Of a stretch of 17,798 nt of DNA, positions 9,750-15,954 are shown in pieces (within the stretch, counting starts at the first letter, position 1; each line of letters opens with the position of its first letter). A model generated the notes under the pieces. It saw only the letters and a program-made list of their open reading frames with translations, searched no databases and was not told where the DNA came from. Both the position numbers and the translations under genes were made by a program. This DNA comes from Streptococcus hyointestinalis (GTDB lineage: Bacteria; Bacillota; Bacilli; Lactobacillales; Streptococcaceae): contig NZ_UHFN01000004.1 of assembly GCF_900459405.1 (NCBI RefSeq), positions 1 to 17,798 of the forward strand. The letters are read 5' to 3'.

Positions 9750-9784
9750 TTCATGACTATAATATGGTATAATTAAGTCATGAA
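9750..9784 (+). promoter_or_regulatory. Extended -10 promoter of the second tnpB inside a 9-bp inverted repeat
   Basis: TGGTATAAT gives an extended -10 (TATAAT 9768-9773) with no good -35. Perfect arms TTCATGACT (9750-9758) and AGTCATGAA (9776-9784) flank it, a layout that would suit an operator or an RNA/DNA hairpin that limits tnpB expression. Confidence 0.6.
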
Positions 9785-9810
9785 AGTAATTCAATAGAAA
9801 GGGGTTAGAC

Positions 9811-11043
9811 ATGGATTTGAATCGAGTGATTAAAGCACGTATTGTGTTTGATAATCAGAACGATATTGTAAAAATGGTTGAATCACAAGAAGCGTATCGA
9901 CAAGGTTGTAACTTTGTTTCAGACTACATTTTTAATCACGGTTTTCAGTTAAATGCTACAGCATTAAACAAATTTGTTTACAGTGATTTACGTGAACAAT
10001 TCGGACTTAAATCACAAATGGCTCAAACCTGTATACGAACCGTTGTGGCACGGTATAAAACAGTGCAAACTCAATTGCGTAAACAACGTGTCTGGGACGG
10101 TTACAAGAAAGATAATCACGGGAATGAAGTTAAAAACTACATTAACAAAGATTTAGACTTTCTTTGGAAACCAATTATTTTCAGTCGTCCGCAATTAGAT
10201 TTAGTACGTAATCGTGATTACTCCTATACCAAAGACGGTAAGGTTTCTCTAAACACCGTTCATGGACGTGTGATTGTTAACCCGATTTACAACGGTTTCG
10301 AGCATTATTTCGACGGTTCATGGACACTAGGTACTGCTAAAATTCTTAAATCAGGTAAACACTGGTTTATGCACATCGCAGTAAGCAAAGAGTTAAACGA
10401 CCAAGAACCTGAAATCAGAAACGTTGTTGGTATTGACCGTGGTTTGAGACAATTGGTGACCACTTATGACAATAAAGGTAAAACGATGTTTTACTCTGGT
10501 AAACAAATTGGTCACAAACGTCGTAACTATGCACGGTTACGTAAAGAACTACAATCCAAAGGTACAAAGTCCGCTAAACGAAGACTGAAAGCTATCAATC
10601 AACGAGAATCCCGTTGGATGAACGATGTCAATCATCGTATTTCTAAGACACTCGTTGATACCTATGGTTCAGGAACTTTGTTTATGCTAGAGGATTTAAC
10701 CAATGTCACCTTTGACACTGTTTCTAAACGTAAGAAGGAAAACCGTTACGAACATCATTCCTGGTCGTTTTATGATTTGGAACAAAAGTTAGCTTATAAA
10801 GCTATAGCAAACGGTTCCCTTGTTGTTAAATCGGATGCACATTACACAAGTCAACGTTGTCCAAAATGTGGTCACATTGATAAAGATAATCGTGATAGAG
10901 CAAAACATGAGTTTTGTTGCAAACGGTGTTCTTTTAGAACCAATGACGATCGTGCAGCGAGCATGAACATTCAGTTCTTGGGAACCTTGTATAATAGTGG
11001 TGTTGAGAAACCACGTTTTGAAAAACATGAAATAAATCAGTAA
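9811..11043 (+). CDS. tnpB: TnpB RNA-guided nuclease (IS605 OrfB family), second copy
   Basis: A 410-aa TnpB of a different subgroup from the one at 5675-6784; the two share only family motifs. Catalytic D209 lies in VVGIDRG, E294 in FMLEDLTN, the zinc finger uses C350/C353 and C370/C373, and the third RuvC aspartate (D379) lies in NDDRAASMNI, so it looks active. The ATG follows AAAGGGG by 6 nt. The open frame is intact. The gene is convergent with nothing and points away from the recombinase gene that the element has disconnected from its promoter. The nuclease would use the RNA made from its own 3' end to cut the re-joined recombinase leader after loss of the element. Confidence 0.93.
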   Translation: MDLNRVIKARIVFDNQNDIVKMVESQEAYRQGCNFVSDYIFNHGFQLNATALNKFVYSDLREQFGLKSQMAQTCIRTVVARYKTVQTQLRKQRVWDGYKKDNHGNEVKNYINKDLDFLWKPIIFSRPQLDLVRNRDYSYTKDGKVSLNTVHGRVIVNPIYNGFEHYFDGSWTLGTAKILKSGKHWFMHIAVSKELNDQEPEIRNVVGIDRGLRQLVTTYDNKGKTMFYSGKQIGHKRRNYARLRKELQSKGTKSAKRRLKAINQRESRWMNDVNHRISKTLVDTYGSGTLFMLEDLTNVTFDTVSKRKKENRYEHHSWSFYDLEQKLAYKAIANGSLVVKSDAHYTSQRCPKCGHIDKDNRDRAKHEFCCKRCSFRTNDDRAASMNIQFLGTLYNSGVEKPRFEKHEINQ

Positions 11044-11206
11044 GCCTTACATGGTTTACTGTTGGGTAGCTGAAACGAAAGTTTCTTGTCAACCTGCCCC
11101 GATGTGGTAACGTTATATCTAGGAGTTTGATAAAACGTTTGTACTAGATTAGTTACTACAAGCCCGTTACTTTAGTAACGGGTAGTTGACTGTCACCTCT
11201 AAAATT
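10990..11206 (+). ncRNA. Predicted omega RNA of the second TnpB element
   Basis: Overlaps the tnpB 3' end and runs through the right end. After the stop codon, GTTG...CAAC encloses GAAAC-GAAA-GTTTC near 11060-11093, followed by AACGTT copies and the right hairpin 11163-11182. The predicted guide is the first 16 nt outside the element, TGTCACCTCTAAAATT (11191-11206). The 5' end is a guess. Confidence 0.55.
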
Positions 11207-11285
11207 TCTAGGTAAAATTTGATGTTTTAAATTGTATCAGACGGTTTGAAGAAGTGATTTTACACTTCGGACTTTTAGTAAACAA

Positions 11286-11314
11286 ATTATACTTTTTCCA
11301 CCCGAAGTTGTCAA
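11286..11314 (-). promoter_or_regulatory. Consensus promoter, apparently the displaced recombinase promoter
   Basis: On the minus strand TTGACA (11309-11314), a 17-bp spacer and TATAAT (11286-11291) make a perfect sigma-A promoter. No gene follows before the TnpB element; the leader from about 11279 to 11191 contains a small hairpin (GAAGTG/CACTTC) and AGAGGTGA, and then meets the element's right end. Across the element lies the recombinase ATG. Confidence 0.85.
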
Positions 11315-11374
11315 GAGTTTTATCACCTACCCTCTGAGAAGAGATTTTCCCTAATTCAATAACTTTTGAGTAAG

Positions 11375-11402
11375 AAAAATCAGCAAACTATTGCTGATTT
11401 TT
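11375..11402. terminator. Bidirectional intrinsic terminator
   Basis: AAAAATCAGCAA and TTGCTGATTTTT form a 12-bp stem with a 4-nt loop and T-run on both strands. It ends leftward transcription from the broken gene at 11388-11593 and shields the recombinase promoter region. Confidence 0.85.
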
Positions 11403-11593
11403 TTGTTGTTCCTGCTGTTCCTTTTCAAGTAACTTAATTATATGTTGTCGCTCTTCGTTACTCAAACTTATTTTTTTAGTTGACTTAGGACAACGTAGGC
11501 AGATGCGGCTTCCGCTCTCTTGCCTTTATCTTTTTTGTATGCGCCATCTGTAAAGATAGTATAGTTATCGACATCCTGAATGCTGCTGGTCAT
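11388..11593 (-). pseudogene. Small broken gene with RNase H-like start
   Basis: The ATG at 11593 follows AAGGAGC and opens a 41-codon frame that stops at 11468. Its residues 11-37 (YTIFTDGAYKK... ASAYVVL) look like the first two strands of an RNase HI fold, including the TDG aspartate, but the remaining catalytic parts are missing. A second frame carries LRCPKSTKK followed by SLSNEERQHIIKLLEKEQQEQQ and stops at 11388, inside the terminator stem. The two frames cross at or before a run of seven A. Either this is a truncated RNase H relic fused by frameshift to another tail, or the 41-aa peptide is the whole product. Assignment to RNase H is weak. Confidence 0.4.
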
Positions 11594-11649
11594 AATAGCT
11601 CCTTCCATAGTAACTACAACAGTCCATTTTAAACAACTATAGCTACAAA

Positions 11650-11682
11650 AGATATACCCTCATCATATCAGAGGGTATATCT
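11650..11682 (-). promoter_or_regulatory. Attenuator-like hairpin in the leader of the 11593 gene
   Basis: A perfect 12-bp stem AGATATACCCTC / GAGGGTATATCT with a 9-nt loop followed on the minus strand by TTTTG. It lies about 20 nt downstream of the predicted start (promoter 11707-11712) and about 57 nt upstream of the ATG, so it would stop transcription before the gene unless opened. Confidence 0.55.
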
Positions 11683-11706
11683 TCGTCTTATCATAGATTT
11701 GTCTTT

Positions 11707-11745
11707 ATTATACCTTATATTAGGAAAAAGGAAAGAGTACCATAG
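11707..11745 (-). promoter_or_regulatory. Promoter with TACCATA box, copy 1
   Basis: Minus-strand -10 TATAAT at 11707-11712 and the box CTATGGTACT (complement of 11736-11745) exactly 23 bp upstream. The -35 position is poor, which suggests that a factor bound at the box is needed. The same arrangement with the same spacing occurs at 14965-15003. Confidence 0.55.
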
Positions 11746-11828
11746 GTGTTGCTGCACTTCACACATAACGGTTCTTTCTATGAATAGTGAGATGTAGCTA
11801 TTCTTCTATAGATCATCCCTGTTACCAA

Positions 11829-12075
11829 CAAAAAAGTCCTACCAATAGGTTGTTTGGTAGGACTCATCCCAAAGGGGAACTTCTTTTTAAGAGCGCACCC
11901 CTCTGCCCTCTTACATAATAAGCGCTGTAGCAAGTATCAACCCTTGCTAAAGGTTAACGATTAGGAAAACATCCATAACTCCTCTTTGTGCTTTTTAGGC
12001 TTATCGCCGAGGAACAGTTTTTAAGCTCTGCCAAGCCATGCGATGCGCTTCTACCGCAAGCTCTGATGAGTTAGT
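11829..12075 (-). ncRNA. Probable structured small RNA of about 250 nt, own promoter and terminator
   Basis: A near-consensus promoter (CTGACA 12105-12110, 17 bp, TATAAT 12082-12087) is followed by about 250 nt without a convincing gene and a strong minus-strand terminator: 11-bp stem 11835-11845 / 11854-11864 followed by six T. Within it several stems can be drawn, among them GGCUU/AAGCC around a GCAG...CUGU core, UAGCAAG/CUUGCUA and AAGAG/CUCUU. It also holds AAAGAGGAGTT before a nine-codon frame (MDVFLIVNL), so it may be a dual-function RNA. No known RNA family is recognised. Confidence 0.55.
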
Positions 12076-12081
12076 ACATCA

Positions 12082-12110
12082 ATTATATCAAGAATTTAAC
12101 CAAGTGTCAG
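12082..12110 (-). promoter_or_regulatory. Promoter of the small RNA
   Basis: CTGACA at 12105-12110 and TATAAT at 12082-12087 on the minus strand with a 17-bp spacer. It lies 34 nt beyond the stop codon of the 320-aa gene and serves no open reading frame of normal size. Confidence 0.75.
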
Positions 12111-12143
12111 TTCATAGCCCTGTAGTGAGTCACATGAATTAGT

Positions 12144-13106
12144 TCACTCTTCATTATTGTTTCTAAAACCAAAGAGAGGATCATCGTCCAAAAATGGGTT
12201 ATCATCAATTTCATCTGAAATAGAAACAACGGAGTGAGAATTGCTTTCGTCTACTTTTTCAGCTAGTGAGGTTACTGCAGCTAGTATATCAGCAACCTTC
12301 TTGTCTACAACGTTCTCCAAGCCCTCTATTTTGAGCATAGCGTTCTTTAATTCAGCCTGCAATAGATTTGTATTCTCTTTTTCTTTGCTGCTCTCTATGC
12401 GCTCACCAATGGCTTCTAGTGCGTCCTTTTTCTCACTGGACATTTGTTTGTCCACTACGATACTATCAAGTGTTAAATCACTTGGTTTTCGTGTAATGCC
12501 ATCCAAGGCCCTTATGGGCTTATTCTGTACAATAAATAGATATGTGTTGACATTAAAGAACGGTTGCTCAAATATCACAGCTTCCATTAGCTTTTGATAA
12601 AATGCTTGGTTCTCTTCGTCTAATAAGTACAGGATAGGAAGAATAGTGTTGCTATAGACAATAGAAGTCGAGTTCAAAAGAATAATAATATCATCTCTTC
12701 TGAAAAGGTCGATACCAGATTTCTCAAAAATCTTCACGGTTGTCAAACAGTGAACATCATACAACATTTTAAAGCGCAGGAGTTCCTCTGGAGAAAAGTG
12801 GCCTATTTCATCGAGAATAAAGAGAACAGAGTATCCTCTTTCATGTGCCTTTGCAACAAAATCTGCTTTACTAGTGACAACGACATTAGTCGACGCAGCA
12901 GTTTGGTTACCACCTAGCCAGCTTATATTTCTTTGTGTCTTCCCTAGTTCACGGATTTCAATTGGAACATTGGCGGTGTCTGGTATGTAGATAATTACTT
13001 TGTTTGAGGTATTTTCTTTAGTTAAACTGTAAAGTTTTCGGTAGAATGGTGAATTTGTAGTCTCTGGTCGAATATACCCCTCTACATAAAGATTAAGTTT
13101 AGTCAT
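12144..13106 (-). CDS. Unknown 320-aa protein with coiled coil and acidic tail
   Basis: Not recognised. The start ATG at 13106 lies inside the last codons of the upstream gene (8-nt overlap), so translation is coupled and the two products probably work together. Residues 1-110 contain alternating strands and helices, with VLFILDEIG near 94-102 resembling a Walker B-type strand, although no P-loop is seen upstream. Residues about 225-290 (SSEKKDALEAIGERIESSKEKENTNL... AAVTSLAEKV) form a likely coiled coil. The C-terminus is strongly acidic and ends in DDDPLFGFRNNNEE. No membrane segments. Position behind a relaxation-type winged-helix protein suggests a role in plasmid transfer or segregation, which is inference only. 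Confidence 0.85.
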   Translation of the reverse strand: MTKLNLYVEGYIRPETTNSPFYRKLYSLTKENTSNKVIIYIPDTANVPIEIRELGKTQRNISWLGGNQTAASTNVVVTSKADFVAKAHERGYSVLFILDEIGHFSPEELLRFKMLYDVHCLTTVKIFEKSGIDLFRRDDIIILLNSTSIVYSNTILPILYLLDEENQAFYQKLMEAVIFEQPFFNVNTYLFIVQNKPIRALDGITRKPSDLTLDSIVVDKQMSSEKKDALEAIGERIESSKEKENTNLLQAELKNAMLKIEGLENVVDKKVADILAAVTSLAEKVDESNSHSVVSISDEIDDNPFLDDDPLFGFRNNNEE

Positions 13107-14556
13107 TTACTGGAGTTTCCATTTCTTTTTCTTCTAAAAACACATTATTGATGTTAAAACGAGTTGTTTTTAATTCATGGTTGCCGTCCTCTTTTAATTT
13201 AAGAACTTTTAAGGCTGATAGAATATTGTTGGTACTAGCTTCTTTGAGGTCAAGAAATAGAATATTATCTAAACCATCATAGCTATCATTGACACGGTAT
13301 TTATCATTTATTGCTTGAATTTGCTCTATTGAATCAACGATGATGAGTAACAAGTGTTTATCGCCGTTTTCATCAAAGCCATTTTTTAGGTGTCCAAAGT
13401 GACGAAAAACATCCCAAAGGTTATCCATGTCACTGTGCTCTCCGCTCATGGTAACAAACGGATAAAGGTCAAAACAGGCTATTTTACCATTCTTTCCTCT
13501 AACTTGGAACTGACCGTTAAATCTCAGCTCTGGAACATACATCGTCTTTTCAACGATACGTGGCTTTGCAGCTCCTTTATTTTTGGCAATGGATTGAGCA
13601 TATTGCTGTGCTTGGTCGTTTAGTGTTTTATTTTTTTGTTGAGTGGCTTTCTTATTTGGTAGCTCGAAGGAAACCTTATAATCAAAACGCTTCATATAGT
13701 GAAACGGAACGTATTTAACAAAGTCGTCTTTTAATCTGAAATTGAGGTATGCGTCTACTATCTTCCAACAACGAATAGGAGTAAATCGATCCTTTTCTTT
13801 GAGGATTTCTCTCCACTTATAAGCAAACTCACGACTGATGAGGTTCATAATCATGAGATAGGTAGTTCCATTGCTATAAATAGAAAAGGCTTCACCGGTC
13901 AAATTCTCTGCTCGTTCTCCTTCAATATGGGGATCACGTTTAAACTTCCATCTATCCACCAAATAGTATTTGTGTAGCCTATCAAGTGAGTTACTAACCT
14001 GTTTTGTAGTTGCCCCTGTCTCCCTTACAATCTGTAGGAACTGTACGTTTCTAAACGTGGCAATAAATAGCAAGATTTGTCTATCTAGGTCACTAAGTAA
14101 CTGGTCTATGATGATATAATCGTTTTCTGTGTAGTAATCAATAATTACCTTATGTGACTTTGCCCCTTTTTTTATTTCATGGTTGTTAATCATCAAATTG
14201 CCATTGTTTTCGTCTAACTCCAAACGAGATGATTTATGATGGGCAACATTTTCAATGTTTTCATTGTTTAAAGTCACAAAAAAAGGGAAATGATTTACTG
14301 GCGGCACATGAATTAGCTCGAAATCATCATAATACGATTGTGAAAAACGAGAAACAGCAGGCGATACTAGCTGCTGTGTTTGTTTATCAGTAAATACACC
14401 TAGTTTTTTTAAAGATTTTCCGGTAAAGTTAGACAGGTAGTCTCCTTTAGAGTTCTGGTTCTTATTGTTTGCCTTTAGTTCGACAACTTTTTTAGGGCTT
14501 AGATTTTCCTTTAAGTTCTTAAAAGTTGTCCATAGGTTATTTTTCTCTTTTACCAT
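13099..14556 (-). CDS. Winged-helix protein, possible replication-relaxation family
   Basis: A 485-aa protein beginning at the ATG at 14556, which follows CGGAGGGG; an upstream TTG at 14592 is in frame but overlaps the previous gene and lacks a better site. Residues about 152-203 (LLSDLDRQILLFIATF... TTKQVSNSLDRLHKYYLVDRW) form a clear winged helix with the pattern of the plasmid replication-relaxation family. Near 339-368, PELRFNGQFQVRGKNGKIACFDLYPFV fits the strand-rich second domain of that family, perhaps a degenerate nuclease fold. The N-terminus is basic. It is preceded by RHH remnants and overlaps the next gene. The family call is moderate; members are linked to plasmid mobilisation or replication. 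Confidence 0.75.
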   Translation of the reverse strand: MVKEKNNLWTTFKNLKENLSPKKVVELKANNKNQNSKGDYLSNFTGKSLKKLGVFTDKQTQQLVSPAVSRFSQSYYDDFELIHVPPVNHFPFFVTLNNENIENVAHHKSSRLELDENNGNLMINNHEIKKGAKSHKVIIDYYTENDYIIIDQLLSDLDRQILLFIATFRNVQFLQIVRETGATTKQVSNSLDRLHKYYLVDRWKFKRDPHIEGERAENLTGEAFSIYSNGTTYLMIMNLISREFAYKWREILKEKDRFTPIRCWKIVDAYLNFRLKDDFVKYVPFHYMKRFDYKVSFELPNKKATQQKNKTLNDQAQQYAQSIAKNKGAAKPRIVEKTMYVPELRFNGQFQVRGKNGKIACFDLYPFVTMSGEHSDMDNLWDVFRHFGHLKNGFDENGDKHLLLIIVDSIEQIQAINDKYRVNDSYDGLDNILFLDLKEASTNNILSALKVLKLKEDGNHELKTTRFNINNVFLEEKEMETPVND

Positions 14557-14581
14557 GTTACCCCTCCGTCTAAGTCTTGAG

Positions 14582-14788
14582 TTATCCTTCAAAGGTAATT
14601 TGTGGGTTATTCTTTATAAAATCAATGAGGAGCTGATAAAATAAAGCACTCATTGTAAGTTTCATCGATCTTGCTTTAGTAGCAAAGTCCTTGTGGAGTT
14701 CTTCTTCTACGAGACATACAATTTTGACCTCTTTCCCTCTGCTGCGCTGCCCTAGGTCAATAGTAACCGAAAAACTTCTCTGGACCTT
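14582..14788 (-). pseudogene. RHH-like protein, no usable start
   Basis: An open frame of about 68 codons ends 25 nt before the start of the winged-helix gene. Its end reads VEEELHKDFATKARSMKLTMSALFYQLLIDFIKNN, shown here in part (EELHKDFATKARSMKLTMSA), and has the strand-helix-turn-helix look of a ribbon-helix-helix DNA-binding protein such as a MobC-like or CopG-like regulator. No ATG, GTG or TTG with a ribosome binding site opens it, and it is cut off upstream by TAA at 14789-14791. The likely explanation is a lost start or a frameshift against the adjacent broken frame at 14752-14907. An ATT start cannot be excluded. Confidence 0.5.
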
Positions 14789-14907
14789 TTAAATAATTGA
14801 CTACAATATAGTAAAGCACTGTTTTCTACTTAGTTTGCTCGTTTAGCCATTTTATCAAGTTCAGCTGCACATTTGCCATCTACTGTACATGAGATTTGTT
14901 TTGTCAT
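14752..14907 (-). pseudogene. RHH-like protein cut by a stop codon after 25 residues
   Basis: The ATG at 14907 follows AAGGA and opens MTKQISCTVDGKCAAELDKM, typical of the strand and first helix of a ribbon-helix-helix protein. A TAA at 14830-14832 stops it after 25 aa. Reading on in the same frame gives VENSALLYCSQLFKRSREVF, which fits the missing turn and second helix, up to TAG at 14752. A single-base change therefore probably inactivated a full RHH regulator. It is the first gene behind the promoter 14965-15003 and overlaps the second RHH-like frame. Confidence 0.5.
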
Positions 14908-14964
14908 ATTTAGTTAATCCTTACTTTCTTCGATTTGTCTTTGTTCTCTGTACTGATACTTTTC

Positions 14965-15003
14965 ATTATATCAGAAAACCTGGAAATGAAAACAGTACCA
15001 TAG
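14965..15003 (-). promoter_or_regulatory. Promoter with TACCATA box, copy 2
   Basis: Minus-strand TATAAT at 14965-14970 with CTATGGTACT (complement of 14994-15003) exactly 23 bp upstream, as at 11707-11745. Predicted to drive the operon 14907-12144. The distance from the start to the RHH ATG is about 50 nt. Confidence 0.6.
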
Positions 15004-15027
15004 TTGTATAGGAAATACATCAGCATG

Positions 15028-15051
15028 ACACTAAAATTGACATTTTAGTGT
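15028..15051. promoter_or_regulatory. Perfect 10-bp palindrome with TTGACA in its centre
   Basis: ACACTAAAAT (15028-15037), TGAC, ATTTTAGTGT (15042-15051). The loop creates TTGACA, and TATGAT follows 15 bp later, so this could be a rightward promoter under an operator. No gene follows to the right before the antitoxin promoter at 15204; the stretch 15052-15203 holds only imperfect inverted repeats (GAGTAC...GATACTC, and TTTTAGG...CCTAAAA) and no gene I can support. Confidence 0.4.
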
Positions 15052-15203
15052 AAAAAATATGATACAAAAAGAGTACCGAAAACGCAGAATATCGATACTC
15101 TCAAACAAATATTTTTATGAAAAGAAAAAGTTTTTAGGATTGACTATATGATAGTTCATAGCCCTAAAAGTTTTCTTAAACAGTGCTATCTTTGTTTTCT
15201 TGT

Positions 15204-15352
15204 TTGCCATTTGTCTCAAAAATGGTATAATGATTATAGAAAAAGAGCTGAGCGGCTAACTCAGCTCCACGTAGAACCGTTGAAGACGGCAGCAAAGTTT
15301 ATTGTTATTAAAAATAACCGCTACTCCGCTAAAGTTAGACGATTATTTTTTT
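15204..15352 (+). ncRNA. Orphan antitoxin RNA, copy A of the type I cassette
   Basis: Promoter TTGCCA-16-TATAAT (15204-15209, 15226-15231) with extended -10. The RNA would start near 15238, fold GAGCTGAG/CTCAGCTC (15245-15252, 15260-15267), carry GTAGAACCGTTGAAGACGGC, and end in a weaker stem with a run of T near 15352. Layout and motif match copy B at 15590-15735, where the RNA faces a toxin gene. Here the toxin gene is gone. Confidence 0.6.
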
Positions 15353-15388
15353 GTCATGTTGATAAGTTCAAGTATGAGCTTTCTTTCA

Positions 15389-15433
15389 GAAAACAAGAGC
15401 CACCGTCTTAACTTTTCTACATAGTCTATTATA
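15389..15433 (-). promoter_or_regulatory. Leftover toxin promoter and 5' leader, copy A
   Basis: TATAAT (15428-15433) followed by a leader whose 33 bases at 15389-15421 are identical to 15892-15924 in copy B. Past 15389 the toxin open frame is missing: only 37 nt separate this block from the antitoxin terminator, against about 157 in copy B. Transcripts from here would encode no toxin. Confidence 0.65.
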
Positions 15434-15450
15434 CCATATACAAAACAAAA

Positions 15451-15477
15451 AACTTTCTACCTAAAAAGTAGAAAGTT
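15451..15477. terminator. Terminator, copy A
   Basis: AACTTTCTAC / GTAGAAAGTT with a 7-nt loop and T-runs on both strands. Counterpart of the terminator at 15955-15980. Confidence 0.75.
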
Positions 15478-15479
15478 TT

Positions 15480-15596
15480 TTAGTAGAGAGGTGTTATACC
15501 AAAGAACACCATCAATATTTTGTAAACTACGACAACTCCAAGTGGGAATGCTAGAAATTTGTTAAAATGTCTACAATAATATTTTGTATTTGCTAT
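15480..15596 (-). pseudogene. Relic of the 42-aa membrane peptide, copy A
   Basis: The 3' part reads FLAFPLG, then VVVVYKILMVFFGITPLY and a stop, closely matching the C-terminal 26 residues of the intact peptide at 15985-16113. Upstream the match fades (YYCRHFNK) and an in-frame TGA precedes it without a start codon. It marks the left copy of a tandem duplication. Confidence 0.65.
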
Positions 15597-15735
15597 TCAT
15601 CTGCTAAATGGTATAATAGAAGTAGAAAAGGAGTTGAGCAGCAACTCAACTCCATGTAGAACCGTTTAAGACGGTGACAAGTAGGGCAAGAAATAATCCG
15701 TCCACCGGTCAAAGTTAGGACGGATTATTTTTGTC
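15590..15735 (+). ncRNA. Antitoxin RNA of the holin-like type I toxin, copy B
   Basis: Promoter TTGCTA-16-TATAAT (15590-15595, 15612-15617), predicted start near 15624, hairpin GGAGTTGAG/CTCAACTCC, then GTAGAACCGTTTAAGACGGT, then a 12-bp terminator stem (15692-15703 / 15718-15729) ending in T-run. The terminator overlaps the end of the toxin frame on the other strand. The ACCGT...ACGGT segment can pair with the AAGACGGT segment in the toxin leader (9 of 10 positions, counting wobbles), which gives a second contact besides the 3' overlap. Confidence 0.7.
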
Positions 15736-15829
15736 TATCAAGCATAATTAAAGCAATAACAAGTGTTAGTAAGCTGATGATGAAACCACCAAAAGCGAAC
15801 ATAACCTGCAGTGCTTCAGCGACTGACAA
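15725..15829 (-). CDS. Holin-like type I toxin peptide
   Basis: A 34-aa peptide, SVAEALQVMFAFGGFIISLL followed by a second hydrophobic stretch and the charged end DRQK. This is the pattern of the putative holin-like toxin family (Hol-Tox): short acidic start, AFGxFII, one membrane helix, basic tail. It starts with TTG at 15829, 9 nt behind AGGAGG. The message starts near 15924 and its 3' end overlaps the convergent antitoxin RNA, which would block translation or trigger decay. Such toxins depolarise the membrane when the antitoxin is lost and so keep plasmids in the population. The use of TTG may hold expression low. Confidence 0.8.
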   Translation of the reverse strand: MSVAEALQVMFAFGGFIISLLTLVIALIMLDRQK

Positions 15830-15830
15830 A

Positions 15831-15878
15831 TTAGGTCTCCTCCTCTCCTTTAGATTTTGATGTATTGCCCACAGGCAT
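15831..15878 (-). CDS. Possible 15-codon leader peptide ahead of the toxin
   Basis: MPVGNTSKSKGEEET, ending 1 nt before the toxin TTG. The ATG at 15878 abuts GAGGTG; a GTG at 15872 would have better spacing to it. The last codons form the toxin's AGGAGG, so translation of this leader would cover or couple to the toxin start. Could also be chance. Confidence 0.35.
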   Translation of the reverse strand: MPVGNTSKSKGEEET

Positions 15879-15930
15879 CACCTCACTTTCGGAAAACAAG
15901 AGCCACCGTCTTAACTTTTCTACAGATTTT

Positions 15931-15936
15931 ATTATA
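15931..15936 (-). promoter_or_regulatory. Toxin promoter, copy B
   Basis: TATGGTATAAT on the minus strand gives an extended -10 with TATAAT at 15931-15936; no clear -35. It starts the toxin message near 15924, about 95 nt ahead of the TTG. Confidence 0.65.
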
Positions 15937-15954
15937 CCATATACAGAGCAAAAA

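Larger units (their letters stand above)
9670..11190 (+). mobile_element. Second IS200/IS605-type element without tnpA, inserted in the recombinase leader
   Basis: Left flank TTTTAAC (9663-9669), left hairpin CCCCTCAC-TTTA-GTGAGGGG (9678-9697), tnpB, right hairpin CCCGTTAC-TTTA-GTAACGGG (11163-11182), right end AGTTGAC at 11184-11190. Removing 9670-11190 joins the recombinase start codon region to a leader with AGAGGTGA and a perfect promoter at 11286-11314, which independently supports the boundaries. No tnpA gene is present. Confidence 0.82.

Noticed and set aside
12109..12121. AGTTCATAGCCCT occurs here and at 15154-15166
   Set aside because: The contexts differ (a -35 region and a stretch without gene), flanks do not match, and 13-mers of this composition can recur by chance.
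12241..12597. A 118-codon open frame antisense to the 320-aa gene
   Set aside because: It is the mirror of a serine- and lysine-coded coiled coil, with no ribosome binding site and no support in composition.
15148..15411. An 87-codon open frame on the plus strand across the first antitoxin region
   Set aside because: It runs through the antitoxin promoter, hairpins and terminator, has no ribosome binding site, and the same region in copy B is not open. It is a chance frame.
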